Positions 9,174-16,277 of a DNA stretch of 64,000 nt are shown here, piece after piece. Source of the DNA: Marinifilum sp. D737 (GTDB taxonomy: Bacteria; Bacteroidota; Bacteroidia; Bacteroidales; Marinifilaceae); assembly GCF_026672275.1 (NCBI RefSeq), contig NZ_JANQCD010000001.1, positions 1-64,000 of the forward strand, read 5' to 3'. The position numbers and the translations under genes are program-made. Every line of letters begins with the position of its first letter. The first letter of the stretch is position 1. The notes under the pieces are model-generated. The model was not told where the DNA came from, did no database searches, and saw only the letters and a program-made list of their open reading frames with translations.

Positions 9174-9521
9174 ATGAATATATCCAGTGTAGTAGTTCGT
9201 GTCCTTCCAGAGCATACCGAGCATTTGGTAGGTCAACTTAAGGATAGTGATTTGTGTGATTATCATTTGCATGATGAAGGAAAGATAATTGTCACAATCG
9301 AAGGAGAAGGAATTAGTGAGGAGATTGCCAAACTGAAAAAGATTCAGGCAATGAAAAACGTGCTTTCGGCTGATATGATGTATTCCTATTCCGAAGACGA
9401 ATTGGATCAGGAAAGAGACAAGATTGACAAATCTGACGGAATAAAAGCCTGGTTGAATGATAACAGCAAAGATGCCGGATTGATTAATTATGCCGGAGAT
9501 CTGAAAAAGAAAAAATTGTAA
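9174..9521 (+). CDS. napD: NapD, Tat-signal-binding chaperone for NapA maturation
   Basis: About 115 residues. I place the start at the ATG at 9174 (MNISSVVVRVLPEH), because the open frame upstream reads through the hairpin repeat and NapD proteins begin with an 'I(S)SxVV.V' strand. The ferredoxin-like fold pattern (VVRVLPE, KIIVTIEG, MKNVLSADMMYSY) is typical. NapD binds the NapA Tat signal peptide and prevents export before the molybdenum cofactor is inserted. It is last in the cluster, as in the epsilonproteobacterial napAGHB(FL)D order. The tail beyond about residue 85 is longer than in E. coli NapD. Confidence 0.88.
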   Translation: MNISSVVVRVLPEHTEHLVGQLKDSDLCDYHLHDEGKIIVTIEGEGISEEIAKLKKIQAMKNVLSADMMYSYSEDELDQERDKIDKSDGIKAWLNDNSKDAGLINYAGDLKKKKL

Positions 9522-9522
9522 T

Positions 9523-9553
9523 GTAGAGACACGCCATGGCGTGTCTTTTTTTT
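9523..9553 (+). terminator. Terminator after napD
   Basis: AGACACGCCATGGCGTGTCT (9527-9546) is a perfect palindrome followed by a run of T. It is also a GTAGAGAC-family hairpin, so a dispersed repeat appears to serve as terminator of the nap operon. Confidence 0.8.
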
Positions 9554-9625
9554 GAACATGCAATTCCTGGTTTATCGAAATGATTCGATTGTTAAGAGAC
9601 AATTCATTTTTATCTTTAGCGAATC

Positions 9626-10531
9626 ATGAATAAGCATCAAAAGGAATACATACATCGAATAAATCGGGTACTGGACTATATAGAGTCTCATATTGATCAG
9701 GAGTTATCCCTGGAAACCTTGGCTGAGATTGCCAACTTTTCTCCCTTTCATTTTCATAGAATCTTTTCGGCATTTACCGGAGAAACAATCAATGGTTTTG
9801 TGAGAAGAATTAGACTTGAAAAAGCCGGCAGTATGTTGATCACATATAGGGAAAAAACGGTAAGTGAAATTGCCTATGCCTGTGGATTTCAAACTGCTTC
9901 TGTTTTTTGTAGAAGTTTTAAATCTCGCTTTAAAATGAGTGCTCAGGAATTCCGCGAAAGATGGGAACCCATAAATAGCAAGAATGGTCAATCGGATCGC
10001 AAGAATGGTAAAATCCTTACAGAAAATCAAACCTATGTTTGTGATGTTGAATTATTAAAAATATCACAAATGAAATCGAAAATTGAAATTAAGGAAATGC
10101 CTGCGATGGATTTAATTTATTGCAGACACGTTGGTGAATACCATTTGATTGTGAATGCTTATGAGAAATTAAGGAAGTGGGCTGAACCAAGAGGTTTGTT
10201 CAAGCCAGATACTAAAGCGGTAACCGTGTATCATGATGATCCGAAAGTAACAGAGCAGGATAATATCAGACAAAGTGCCAGTATCTTGTTGGATCATCCT
10301 GTAAAGGCAGAAGGCGAATTTGGTAATCTTTCGGTTCCCGGGGGAAAATATGTGGTTGGAAGTTTTACCATATCAGCAACAGAATTTAAAGAAGCTTGGG
10401 ATGCGGTTTGTATTTGGCTATCGGAAAGTGGATATGAACCTACAGATGCTTGTCCTTATGAGTTATATCACGAGAGTGAGCCACCTGAAAAATTTGTAGT
10501 GGATATTTGTATTCCGGTTAAACCAATGTAA
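9626..10531 (+). CDS. AraC-family regulator with GyrI-like effector domain
   Basis: 301 residues. Residues about 8-110 hold two helix-turn-helix motifs of the AraC/XylS type (LSLETLAEIANFSPFHFHRIF and KTVSEIAYACGFQTASVFCRSFK). Residues about 150-301 form a GyrI-like (Rob C-terminal type, SOUL/BmrR-related) domain, beginning near KIEIKEMPAMDLIYCRHVGEY. Such proteins bind hydrophobic or amphipathic small molecules and control efflux or stress genes. It stands alone between the nap terminator and the hairpin at 10598, so its targets cannot be deduced from context. Confidence 0.88.
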   Translation: MNKHQKEYIHRINRVLDYIESHIDQELSLETLAEIANFSPFHFHRIFSAFTGETINGFVRRIRLEKAGSMLITYREKTVSEIAYACGFQTASVFCRSFKSRFKMSAQEFRERWEPINSKNGQSDRKNGKILTENQTYVCDVELLKISQMKSKIEIKEMPAMDLIYCRHVGEYHLIVNAYEKLRKWAEPRGLFKPDTKAVTVYHDDPKVTEQDNIRQSASILLDHPVKAEGEFGNLSVPGGKYVVGSFTISATEFKEAWDAVCIWLSESGYEPTDACPYELYHESEPPEKFVVDICIPVKPM

Positions 10532-10597
10532 TTGAATTGGGAAAACCAACAGATCTGAAAAAGATGAGATTATACTTCATTAATGAAATGATAATTT

Positions 10598-10624
10598 GCC
10601 CTGGGTTTCAACCCGGGGCTTTTT
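10598..10624 (+). terminator. REP-like hairpin with T-run, terminator after the AraC-type gene
   Basis: GCCCTGGGTTTCAACCCGGG is followed by GC and TTTTT. The stem is of the same family as the hairpins at 16026 and 16152, and with its T-run it should act as a terminator between two convergent genes. Confidence 0.65.
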
Positions 10625-10629
10625 GTATT

Positions 10630-11088
10630 TTACAAATCAAACCCAACCTTCTCCGACGAGGCAATTACGAAGGTACTGTTGAAACGGGTAAGAAACTCAA
10701 ATTTCGAAAGCTTCTCCTGAATAAAGTATTGAAACTCGTTCATGTCTTTCACCATAATCTTAAGCATGGCATCAAAATTTCCTGAGGTGTAATAAAATTC
10801 CATCACCTCTGGCAATGCCAAGGCTTCCTCCTGAAATTTATCCACCACATCTCGTGTATGCTTTGTCAATAGAATGGAGATAAAAACGGTCATGCTTCTG
10901 TCAATCTTCTCAGGATCGAGCATGGCCACGTAATTCTTAATAATTCCACTTCTTTCCAGCTTCTTTACACGTTCATAAACCGGAGTGTTACTGAGGTGCA
11001 GCTTTTCTGCCAACTCCTTAATTGTGATCCTGCAATCTTGTTGAAGGAGTTCTAAAATCTTACGATCGGTTCTGTCCAGATTTTCCAT
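10630..11088 (-). CDS. Lrp/AsnC-family transcriptional regulator
   Basis: 152 residues counted from the ATG at 11088 (MENLDRTDRKILELLQQD); this is the usual start of the family, and an upstream ATG at 11160 would add 24 unconserved residues. The N-terminal winged helix-turn-helix (ITIKELAEKLHLSNTPVYERVKKLE) is followed by a RAM ligand-binding domain with YYTSGNFDAMLKIMVKDMNEF. Such regulators sense amino acids. It is divergent from the 2-oxoacid:ferredoxin oxidoreductase genes that start about 295 bases away, and I infer that it controls them. Confidence 0.92.
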   Translation of the reverse strand: MENLDRTDRKILELLQQDCRITIKELAEKLHLSNTPVYERVKKLERSGIIKNYVAMLDPEKIDRSMTVFISILLTKHTRDVVDKFQEEALALPEVMEFYYTSGNFDAMLKIMVKDMNEFQYFIQEKLSKFEFLTRFNSTFVIASSEKVGFDL

Positions 11089-11382
11089 AGGAGAAAAATT
11101 TTCTATTGATATGCCTGATTTTGGCTTTTGTAAAGATATAAATTCTTCGGAATTGTGCATTATATAGAGTAGTTTTCTGTATTTATTCCATATGCTAGTA
11201 AATCATTTGGTTGATGGGTATTTTTACAAGACAAAATTACGCTTGCACTTAATGGGCAATTAATAATTGAGAAAATTCCAATTAATCAGTAGGTGTTGAT
11301 TTTGAGTTTCTCTCCATTTGGAAGTAATTGAGACAGGTAGAGAGGCTATAATTGAATTGAAAAGACAAACACTAAATAGATA

Positions 11383-11922
11383 ATGAAAGAAATCAGATGG
11401 CACGGACGAGGAGGTCAGGGAGGATTCACCGCTTCTCGCTTGTTAGGAATTGCTGCCAGTGTTCATGGCGGAAAGCATGCTTTGGCTTTCCCATCATTTG
11501 GACCTGAGCGTAGAGGAGCGCCTGTACTGGCATTCACTAAAATTGATGACACAAAAATTCATGATCGAAGCGAAGTTCAGGAGAGCGACTTTGTTGTGGT
11601 TATGGACGAAACGCTAATTGTTCCTGGATTCGAAAAAGGAATCAAAGAAAATGCATGTGTATTGATCAACACCAGGGATGTAGAGCAATATCGCGAGCAA
11701 TTGAAAGGATTCGATTTACGAGGAATTGATGCTACCACTCTTGCCATGGAGGTATTGGGCAGACCAATTACCAACACTGCAATGTATGGTGCTTTGGCTG
11801 CTGCTTCAGGCTTGGTAAGCAAGGAAGCTGCAATTGCAAGTATTCATACCGAGATGAAGCCAAAGTTGGCTCAGCTGAATGAGAAGATCGTAGAGAGAGC
11901 TTTTGAACTAATTAGTCAATAG
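11383..11922 (+). CDS. 2-oxoacid:ferredoxin oxidoreductase, gamma subunit
   Basis: 179 residues beginning with the family signature GRGGQGGFTASRLLG and continuing with FPSFGPERRGAPV. This is the catalytic gamma domain (POR/VOR/KOR gamma) that binds CoA-side structure. It starts a gamma-delta-alpha-beta cluster, the gene order of four-subunit pyruvate or 2-ketoisovalerate oxidoreductases. The enzyme oxidatively decarboxylates a 2-oxoacid to the acyl-CoA and reduces ferredoxin; the reaction can run in reverse. The substrate is not decided by the sequence. The nearby Lrp regulator and aminotransferase hint at amino-acid-derived oxoacids. Confidence 0.9.
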   Translation: MKEIRWHGRGGQGGFTASRLLGIAASVHGGKHALAFPSFGPERRGAPVLAFTKIDDTKIHDRSEVQESDFVVVMDETLIVPGFEKGIKENACVLINTRDVEQYREQLKGFDLRGIDATTLAMEVLGRPITNTAMYGALAAASGLVSKEAAIASIHTEMKPKLAQLNEKIVERAFELISQ

Positions 11923-12001
11923 TCATTCGTCAATGGTTAGTGGAAAATTAGTGAAACGATTGACTAATGACCAGTTAACCAATGACCAAATAATTGAAAA
12001 G

Positions 12002-12295
12002 ATGAGTCGTCCAAAACATACAGAATATAAAACTCCAACTCATATTGATGATTACCCAACCGGGCCACAATACGAAGCCGGATTTCTTCCGGAAAAGAAT
12101 GCAGGTTGGAGAACCTTTAAGCCTGTAGTGAATCATGATGAATGTATTTACTGCTTGCGTTGCTACTTGCTTTGTCCTGATGGAACCATCATGAAAGACA
12201 ATGGCAAAATCAAAATCGACATGGATTATTGCAAAGGCTGTGGGGTTTGTGCCCACGAATGTCCTAAGGATGCAATTGAAATGGTGAAAGAGTAA
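12002..12295 (+). CDS. 2-oxoacid:ferredoxin oxidoreductase, delta (ferredoxin) subunit
   Basis: 97 residues from the ATG at 12002 (MSRPKHTEYK); the frame upstream is translated spacer repeat. Two [4Fe-4S] motifs, CIYCLRCYLLCP and CKGCGVCAHECP, make it the PorD-type dicluster ferredoxin that carries electrons from the catalytic core to external ferredoxin. It lies between gamma and alpha. Confidence 0.92.
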   Translation: MSRPKHTEYKTPTHIDDYPTGPQYEAGFLPEKNAGWRTFKPVVNHDECIYCLRCYLLCPDGTIMKDNGKIKIDMDYCKGCGVCAHECPKDAIEMVKE

Positions 12296-12301
12296 GCTAA
12301 A

Positions 12302-12334
12302 CAGTTATCAGTTATCAGTTATCAGTTATCAGTT
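12302..12334. repeat. Tandem heptamer CAGTTAT, 4.7 copies
   Basis: Four full copies of CAGTTAT and a partial fifth lie in the gap before the alpha subunit gene. Related 7-base variants (AACGGAAAACCGATAACCG) continue to about 12390. This is the cleanest case of the simple 7-mer arrays that fill many gaps here. Confidence 0.85.
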
Positions 12335-12395
12335 CCGATTGTCCGTTTAACAGATAACGGAAAACCGATAACCGACAACGGAAAAATCGAAAACA

Positions 12396-13586
12396 ATGAA
12401 ATCAAATAAGATTTTTATTTCAGGTGATGAGGCAGTAGCACAAGGCGTGAGACTTTCACGTCCACATGTGGTGGCTGCATATCCAATCACTCCGCAGACC
12501 ATTACGGTTGAGCGTTTGTCCGAAATGGTAGAGGCAGGCGAAATGGATGCGGAATACATGCATGTAGAGTCTGAGCACTCTGCAATCTCAGCTACAATGG
12601 GTGCCAGTGCAGTTGGTGCCAGAACATTTACAGCATCTTCTTCTCAAGGTTTGTTGTATATGGCCGAAGGGCTGCACTACTGTAGTGGTGGTCGCTGGCC
12701 GGTGGTAATGATGAATGCCAATCGTTCCGTTGCTTTGCCATGGAGTATCTATGGTGATCAGCGCGATTCACTTTCTCTTTTGGATTCAGGTTGGATTCAA
12801 GTATATGTGGAAGATGCACAGGAAGCATTGGACATGATCATTCAGGCATATAAAATTGCTGAGCACAAAGAGGTATTGACTCCAATGATGGTGAACCTGG
12901 ATGGTTTCATCCTGACTCACACCTACGAGTTGGTTGAGATTCCGGATCAGGAAATGGTAGATCAGTTCTTGCCTCCATTCGAGACTCCTAATAAAATGTC
13001 TTTCGAGAATCCTAAGAACCTTGGGTTTAGTTCTCGTCCTGATGACAATACCGAGTTCAAATATCAGCAGAACGAAGCCATGTTCAATGCCATTGATGTA
13101 ATTCGTAAAACCGATGAGGATTTCGCTGACACGTTCGGCAGAAAGTACCACGGTATGGTAGAGGAATACATGTGCGAAGATGCTGATGTGGTATTGGTAG
13201 CATTGGGAAGTGTTTGCGGAACTGTGAGAGTGGTTGTTGACAAGCTTCGCGCTGAAGGCAAAAAAGTGGGATTGTTGAAGATCCGTTACATGCGTCCTTT
13301 CCCGGTTGAGGAAGTGAAAGATTTGGCCAGGAGAGTAAAAGCAATAGGTGTTATCGATAAGGATATCTCATTCGGATACGAAGGAACAGTTTACACCAAT
13401 GTGAACTCAGCCATTTCTCAGATCGACAAATATGTGTACAAAAGCAACTTTGTTGGCGGTTTAGGTGGTCGCGATATCACCAAGGCAGAAATTGAAGACA
13501 TGTACAACAAATTGTATGCAGGATTGGAGAACAAGAGTGAAGAGACAGTAGAATTTTTCAGCTTAAATGTAGAAGGCAATGACTAA
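12396..13586 (+). CDS. 2-oxoacid:ferredoxin oxidoreductase, alpha subunit
   Basis: 396 residues with the alpha-subunit start (FISGDEAVAQGVRLSRPHVVAAYPITPQT) and the conserved ESEHSAISATMGASAVGARTFTASSSQG region. The C-terminal half has the transketolase-like fold end (KIRYMRPFPVEEV, then GVIDKDISFGYEG). It pairs with the beta subunit to form the thiamine diphosphate site. The stop overlaps the beta start by eight bases, which indicates translational coupling. The sequence is closer to pyruvate/2-ketoisovalerate enzymes than to 2-oxoglutarate enzymes as far as I can judge by eye. Confidence 0.92.
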   Translation: MKSNKIFISGDEAVAQGVRLSRPHVVAAYPITPQTITVERLSEMVEAGEMDAEYMHVESEHSAISATMGASAVGARTFTASSSQGLLYMAEGLHYCSGGRWPVVMMNANRSVALPWSIYGDQRDSLSLLDSGWIQVYVEDAQEALDMIIQAYKIAEHKEVLTPMMVNLDGFILTHTYELVEIPDQEMVDQFLPPFETPNKMSFENPKNLGFSSRPDDNTEFKYQQNEAMFNAIDVIRKTDEDFADTFGRKYHGMVEEYMCEDADVVLVALGSVCGTVRVVVDKLRAEGKKVGLLKIRYMRPFPVEEVKDLARRVKAIGVIDKDISFGYEGTVYTNVNSAISQIDKYVYKSNFVGGLGGRDITKAEIEDMYNKLYAGLENKSEETVEFFSLNVEGND

Positions 13587-14487
13587 AGTATTAGATATCC
13601 CAAAAGTGAATGCGAAGAACATGACCGAGAAGGAGTTTTTCTATGGTCATAAAGCTTGTGCCGGATGTGGCGGTAGTATTGCTGTACGTTTGGCATTGAA
13701 AGTATTGGGCGAGCGTACCTATTCTGCTCTTCCAGCTGGTTGTATGTCGGCAGTAGGATTCATTTATCCACAAATGGCATTCAATTCAAATGCAATTATT
13801 ACAACTTTTCCAGGTTCGGCAAGTATGGCTGCAGGGATTGCAGCAGGTGCCAAAGCTTTGGGACAAAAAGATTTTAAAACGGTAGTATTCGCCGGTGATG
13901 GTGGTACTGCTGATATTGGATTCCAGGCATTATCAGGAATGATCGATCGTAACGACGATGTATTGTACATCTGCTACGACAACGAAGCCTATATGAATAC
14001 CGGAATTCAGAAAAGTGGTTTGACTCCTTACGGAACCAAAACTACGACTACTCCTGCTGGTCAGAATATCCCGGGAACGGTAACTCACAAGAAGAACTTG
14101 TTTGAAATTATTGCTGCTCACGATATTGCTTACGCTGCAACTGCAAGTATTGGTTATCCTCAGGATTTTATCAATAAGGTAAACAAAGCGAAGCACGTTA
14201 AAGGTGCAACATTTATTCATGTATATGCATCATGTCCTACAGGATGGGGAACTCCAACCGAAACATCGGTAGAGATTGCCAAAGATGCAGTAGATGCAGG
14301 ATTAATTTTCCTTGCAGAATATGAGGATGGAGAATACAAATTGAACAGAAATCCAAAGGAATTCAAATCGGTTGAAGAGTACCTGAAAAAGCAGGGACGA
14401 TTCAAGCACATGAGCGATGCCGATATCCAATGCGTAATTGAAAACCGCGACAAGAAGTGGGAACGCATGCGCAAAAATTGGCTGTAA
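13579..14487 (+). CDS. 2-oxoacid:ferredoxin oxidoreductase, beta subunit
   Basis: 302 residues. CAGCGG near residue 28 gives two cysteine ligands of the proximal [4Fe-4S] cluster; further cysteines include one in PAGCMSA and one in ASCPTGW. The thiamine diphosphate/Mg motif is GDGGTADIGFQAL followed by YDNEAYMNTG. With the alpha subunit it forms the active site that decarboxylates the 2-oxoacid. The gene overlaps the end of alpha, and a repeat-rich gap separates it from the aminotransferase. Confidence 0.93.
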   Translation: MTKVLDIPKVNAKNMTEKEFFYGHKACAGCGGSIAVRLALKVLGERTYSALPAGCMSAVGFIYPQMAFNSNAIITTFPGSASMAAGIAAGAKALGQKDFKTVVFAGDGGTADIGFQALSGMIDRNDDVLYICYDNEAYMNTGIQKSGLTPYGTKTTTTPAGQNIPGTVTHKKNLFEIIAAHDIAYAATASIGYPQDFINKVNKAKHVKGATFIHVYASCPTGWGTPTETSVEIAKDAVDAGLIFLAEYEDGEYKLNRNPKEFKSVEEYLKKQGRFKHMSDADIQCVIENRDKKWERMRKNWL

Positions 14488-14520
14488 ATCAATTGATAAT
14501 TATCAATTAGTAATGAATAA

Positions 14521-14640
14521 TAGCACCCCTCTGGCTGTAGCCATCTCCCCTAGGAGGGGAGAAATCCTAGATTGAATGTAGAATTTCAATTTTTAGTCTT
14601 CCCCTTTTTTTGAAAGTGCAGATAGGCGAAGGGGTGCAAG
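14521..14640. repeat. Dispersed CACCCC...GGGGTG element, copy B
   Basis: The gap between the beta subunit and the aminotransferase holds an element starting AGCACCCCTCTGGCTG, with an internal CTCCCCTAGGAGGGGAG hairpin, and ending GATAGGCGAAGGGGTGCAAG. The terminal GCACCCCT/AGGGGTGC inverted repeat and the conserved right end match copy A at 3815. Confidence 0.6.
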
Positions 14641-14667
14641 AATCCTAAATAAACAAAACAACAAACA

Positions 14668-14695
14668 GTACAGACGCAAGGAATTGCGCCTCAAC
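14668..14695. repeat. Degenerate GTAGAGAC-family hairpin
   Basis: ACAGACGCAAGGAATTGCGC resembles the hairpins at 9126 and 27011 but has mismatches in the outer stem. Confidence 0.5.
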
Positions 14696-14718
14696 AAACA
14701 AAACAAAAACCAAACACA

Positions 14719-15957
14719 ATGATCAGCGATTTAAAAGGAACATTTTCCAACATAAGCAACAACATCAAAAGATCTGCTATTCGTGAGATCCTAAAATTGA
14801 CCCAAAACCCTGAAGTAATTTCTTTTGCAGGAGGATTGCCGGCACCGGAATCTTTCCCTGTTGACAATTTGGATGAGATCATCTCAACCATGTTGAAAGA
14901 AGAAGGAGCAGAGGTATTGCAGTACGATGCAACGGAAGGGGTTACGGAGTTAAGAGAGCTTCTTTTGAAGAGATATCAGAATGAAGGAGTTCAGTGCGAA
15001 TTGGACAACATGATTGTAACTACCGGATCGCAGCAAGGTCTGGATCTGGTTGGAAAAGTGTTTGTGAACCAGGGAGACGTTGTGATCTGTGGATTGCCAT
15101 CTTACTTGGGTGGTATCAGTGCTTTCCAGGCGTATGGAGCTAAAATGGAAGGGGTACCAATGGATGAGAATGGTATGAGTGCAGAACTTTTGGAAGCCAA
15201 GTTGGTTGAATTGGCAGAGCAAGGCATCAAACCTAAATTCATCTATATCATTCCTGATTTCCAAAACCCAACAGGAATCACCATGCCTGAATCTCGTCGT
15301 TTGGAGATTATCGCATTGGCACACAAATACGATGTTTTGATTGTTGAGGATTGTCCGTACAGAGAGGTTCGATTTGAAGGAGAACCACAACGCATGATGT
15401 ATGATTTGGACAATGATGATCATGTACTGACACTGGGAACTTTCTCGAAGACATTTGCACCAGGCTTGCGTATTGGTTGGATTTTAGGTCCGAAAGAAGT
15501 AAATGACAAGATTGTGATTGCCAAGCAATCGTCTGACTTGTGTACACCAACTTTCGTTCAGAAAATGGCGATTCGTTACATGAAATCGGAGCATTTTGAA
15601 TCGAACCTTAAAAAGACCATCGACTTGTATCACCAGCGCAGAGATGTAATGTTGGCAGAGATGGAAAAATGCATGCCTGAAGGAGTGAAATGGACGCATC
15701 CGGAAGGAGGAATGTTCCTTTTCATTACTTTACCAGAGCACATGGATGCCTTGGAATTGTTCCACAAAGCAATTGAAAAGAAAGTAGCATTCGTAACAGG
15801 TAATGTATTCTATTGTGATGGAGGAGGAACCAATACCATGCGTTTGAACTTCTCATATGTGAACAACGAAAAAGCGATTGCAGGTATTCAGCGTTTGGCT
15901 CAAATCATCGAGGCTGAAATGACAGTTTGCAATGAACAATTAATAATGAGTAATTAA
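14719..15957 (+). CDS. PLP-dependent aminotransferase, class I/II (2-aminoadipate/aromatic/branched-chain type)
   Basis: 412 residues of fold-type I aminotransferase. Conserved features are FAGGLPAPESFP near residue 36, the QYDATEGVTELRE segment, PDFQNPTG at 179-186, and the PLP lysine Lys244 in TFSKTFAPGLRIGW. This sub-family (LysN/ARO8-like) is broad in substrate and includes enzymes for aminoadipate, aromatic and branched-chain amino acids. Following the 2-oxoacid oxidoreductase, it probably makes the 2-oxoacid that the oxidoreductase consumes, with Lrp control. The exact substrate is open. Confidence 0.88.
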   Translation: MISDLKGTFSNISNNIKRSAIREILKLTQNPEVISFAGGLPAPESFPVDNLDEIISTMLKEEGAEVLQYDATEGVTELRELLLKRYQNEGVQCELDNMIVTTGSQQGLDLVGKVFVNQGDVVICGLPSYLGGISAFQAYGAKMEGVPMDENGMSAELLEAKLVELAEQGIKPKFIYIIPDFQNPTGITMPESRRLEIIALAHKYDVLIVEDCPYREVRFEGEPQRMMYDLDNDDHVLTLGTFSKTFAPGLRIGWILGPKEVNDKIVIAKQSSDLCTPTFVQKMAIRYMKSEHFESNLKKTIDLYHQRRDVMLAEMEKCMPEGVKWTHPEGGMFLFITLPEHMDALELFHKAIEKKVAFVTGNVFYCDGGGTNTMRLNFSYVNNEKAIAGIQRLAQIIEAEMTVCNEQLIMSN

Positions 15958-16277
15958 TAATATACTTACAGAAAATTATTGCTCTAGTTCATTTGATTAT
16001 TGCCTGAAAGGCATAGAGATATTAGCCCAGGGCATTGCCCTGGGTTTATTGTATCATGTAAATTATTGTCGCAACAGAAATGATGATTGTTGTAGCTTGA
16101 TTCTTGCGACGAAATTGAGTTAAGCTCTTCTTCAAATTGATACTTCAATAGCCTCGGGTTTCAACCCGAGGATGATGTTAATATTATTAAGAGAGAGGAA
16201 TACATGATTTTGATAGTGTATCTGCTCCCTTTTCTTTTTTTTATTAATTTTCCATGAATTTTTGAGATTATTAACCT
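15958..16277. repeat. Composite REP-like element, copy 1, in a 320-base gap
   Basis: In order: TGCCTGAAAGGCA (16001-16013), CCCAGGGCATTGCCCTGGG (16026-16044), a segment ATCATGTAAATTATTGTCGC leading into a GTCGCAA/TTGCGAC stem (16069-16110) followed by GAAAT, and CCTCGGGTTTCAACCCGAGG (16152-16171). The same order of parts recurs at 18372-18490, so the molybdopterin oxidoreductase gene has a copy on each side. No gene is seen in the gap. Confidence 0.65.

Noticed and set aside
9174-9521. NapD start at 9123
   Set aside because: That frame would read the hairpin repeat; NapD homology starts at the Met at 9174.
13064-13344. Antisense open frames inside the alpha subunit gene
   Set aside because: Shadows of a strongly conserved gene on the other strand, with no family signature.
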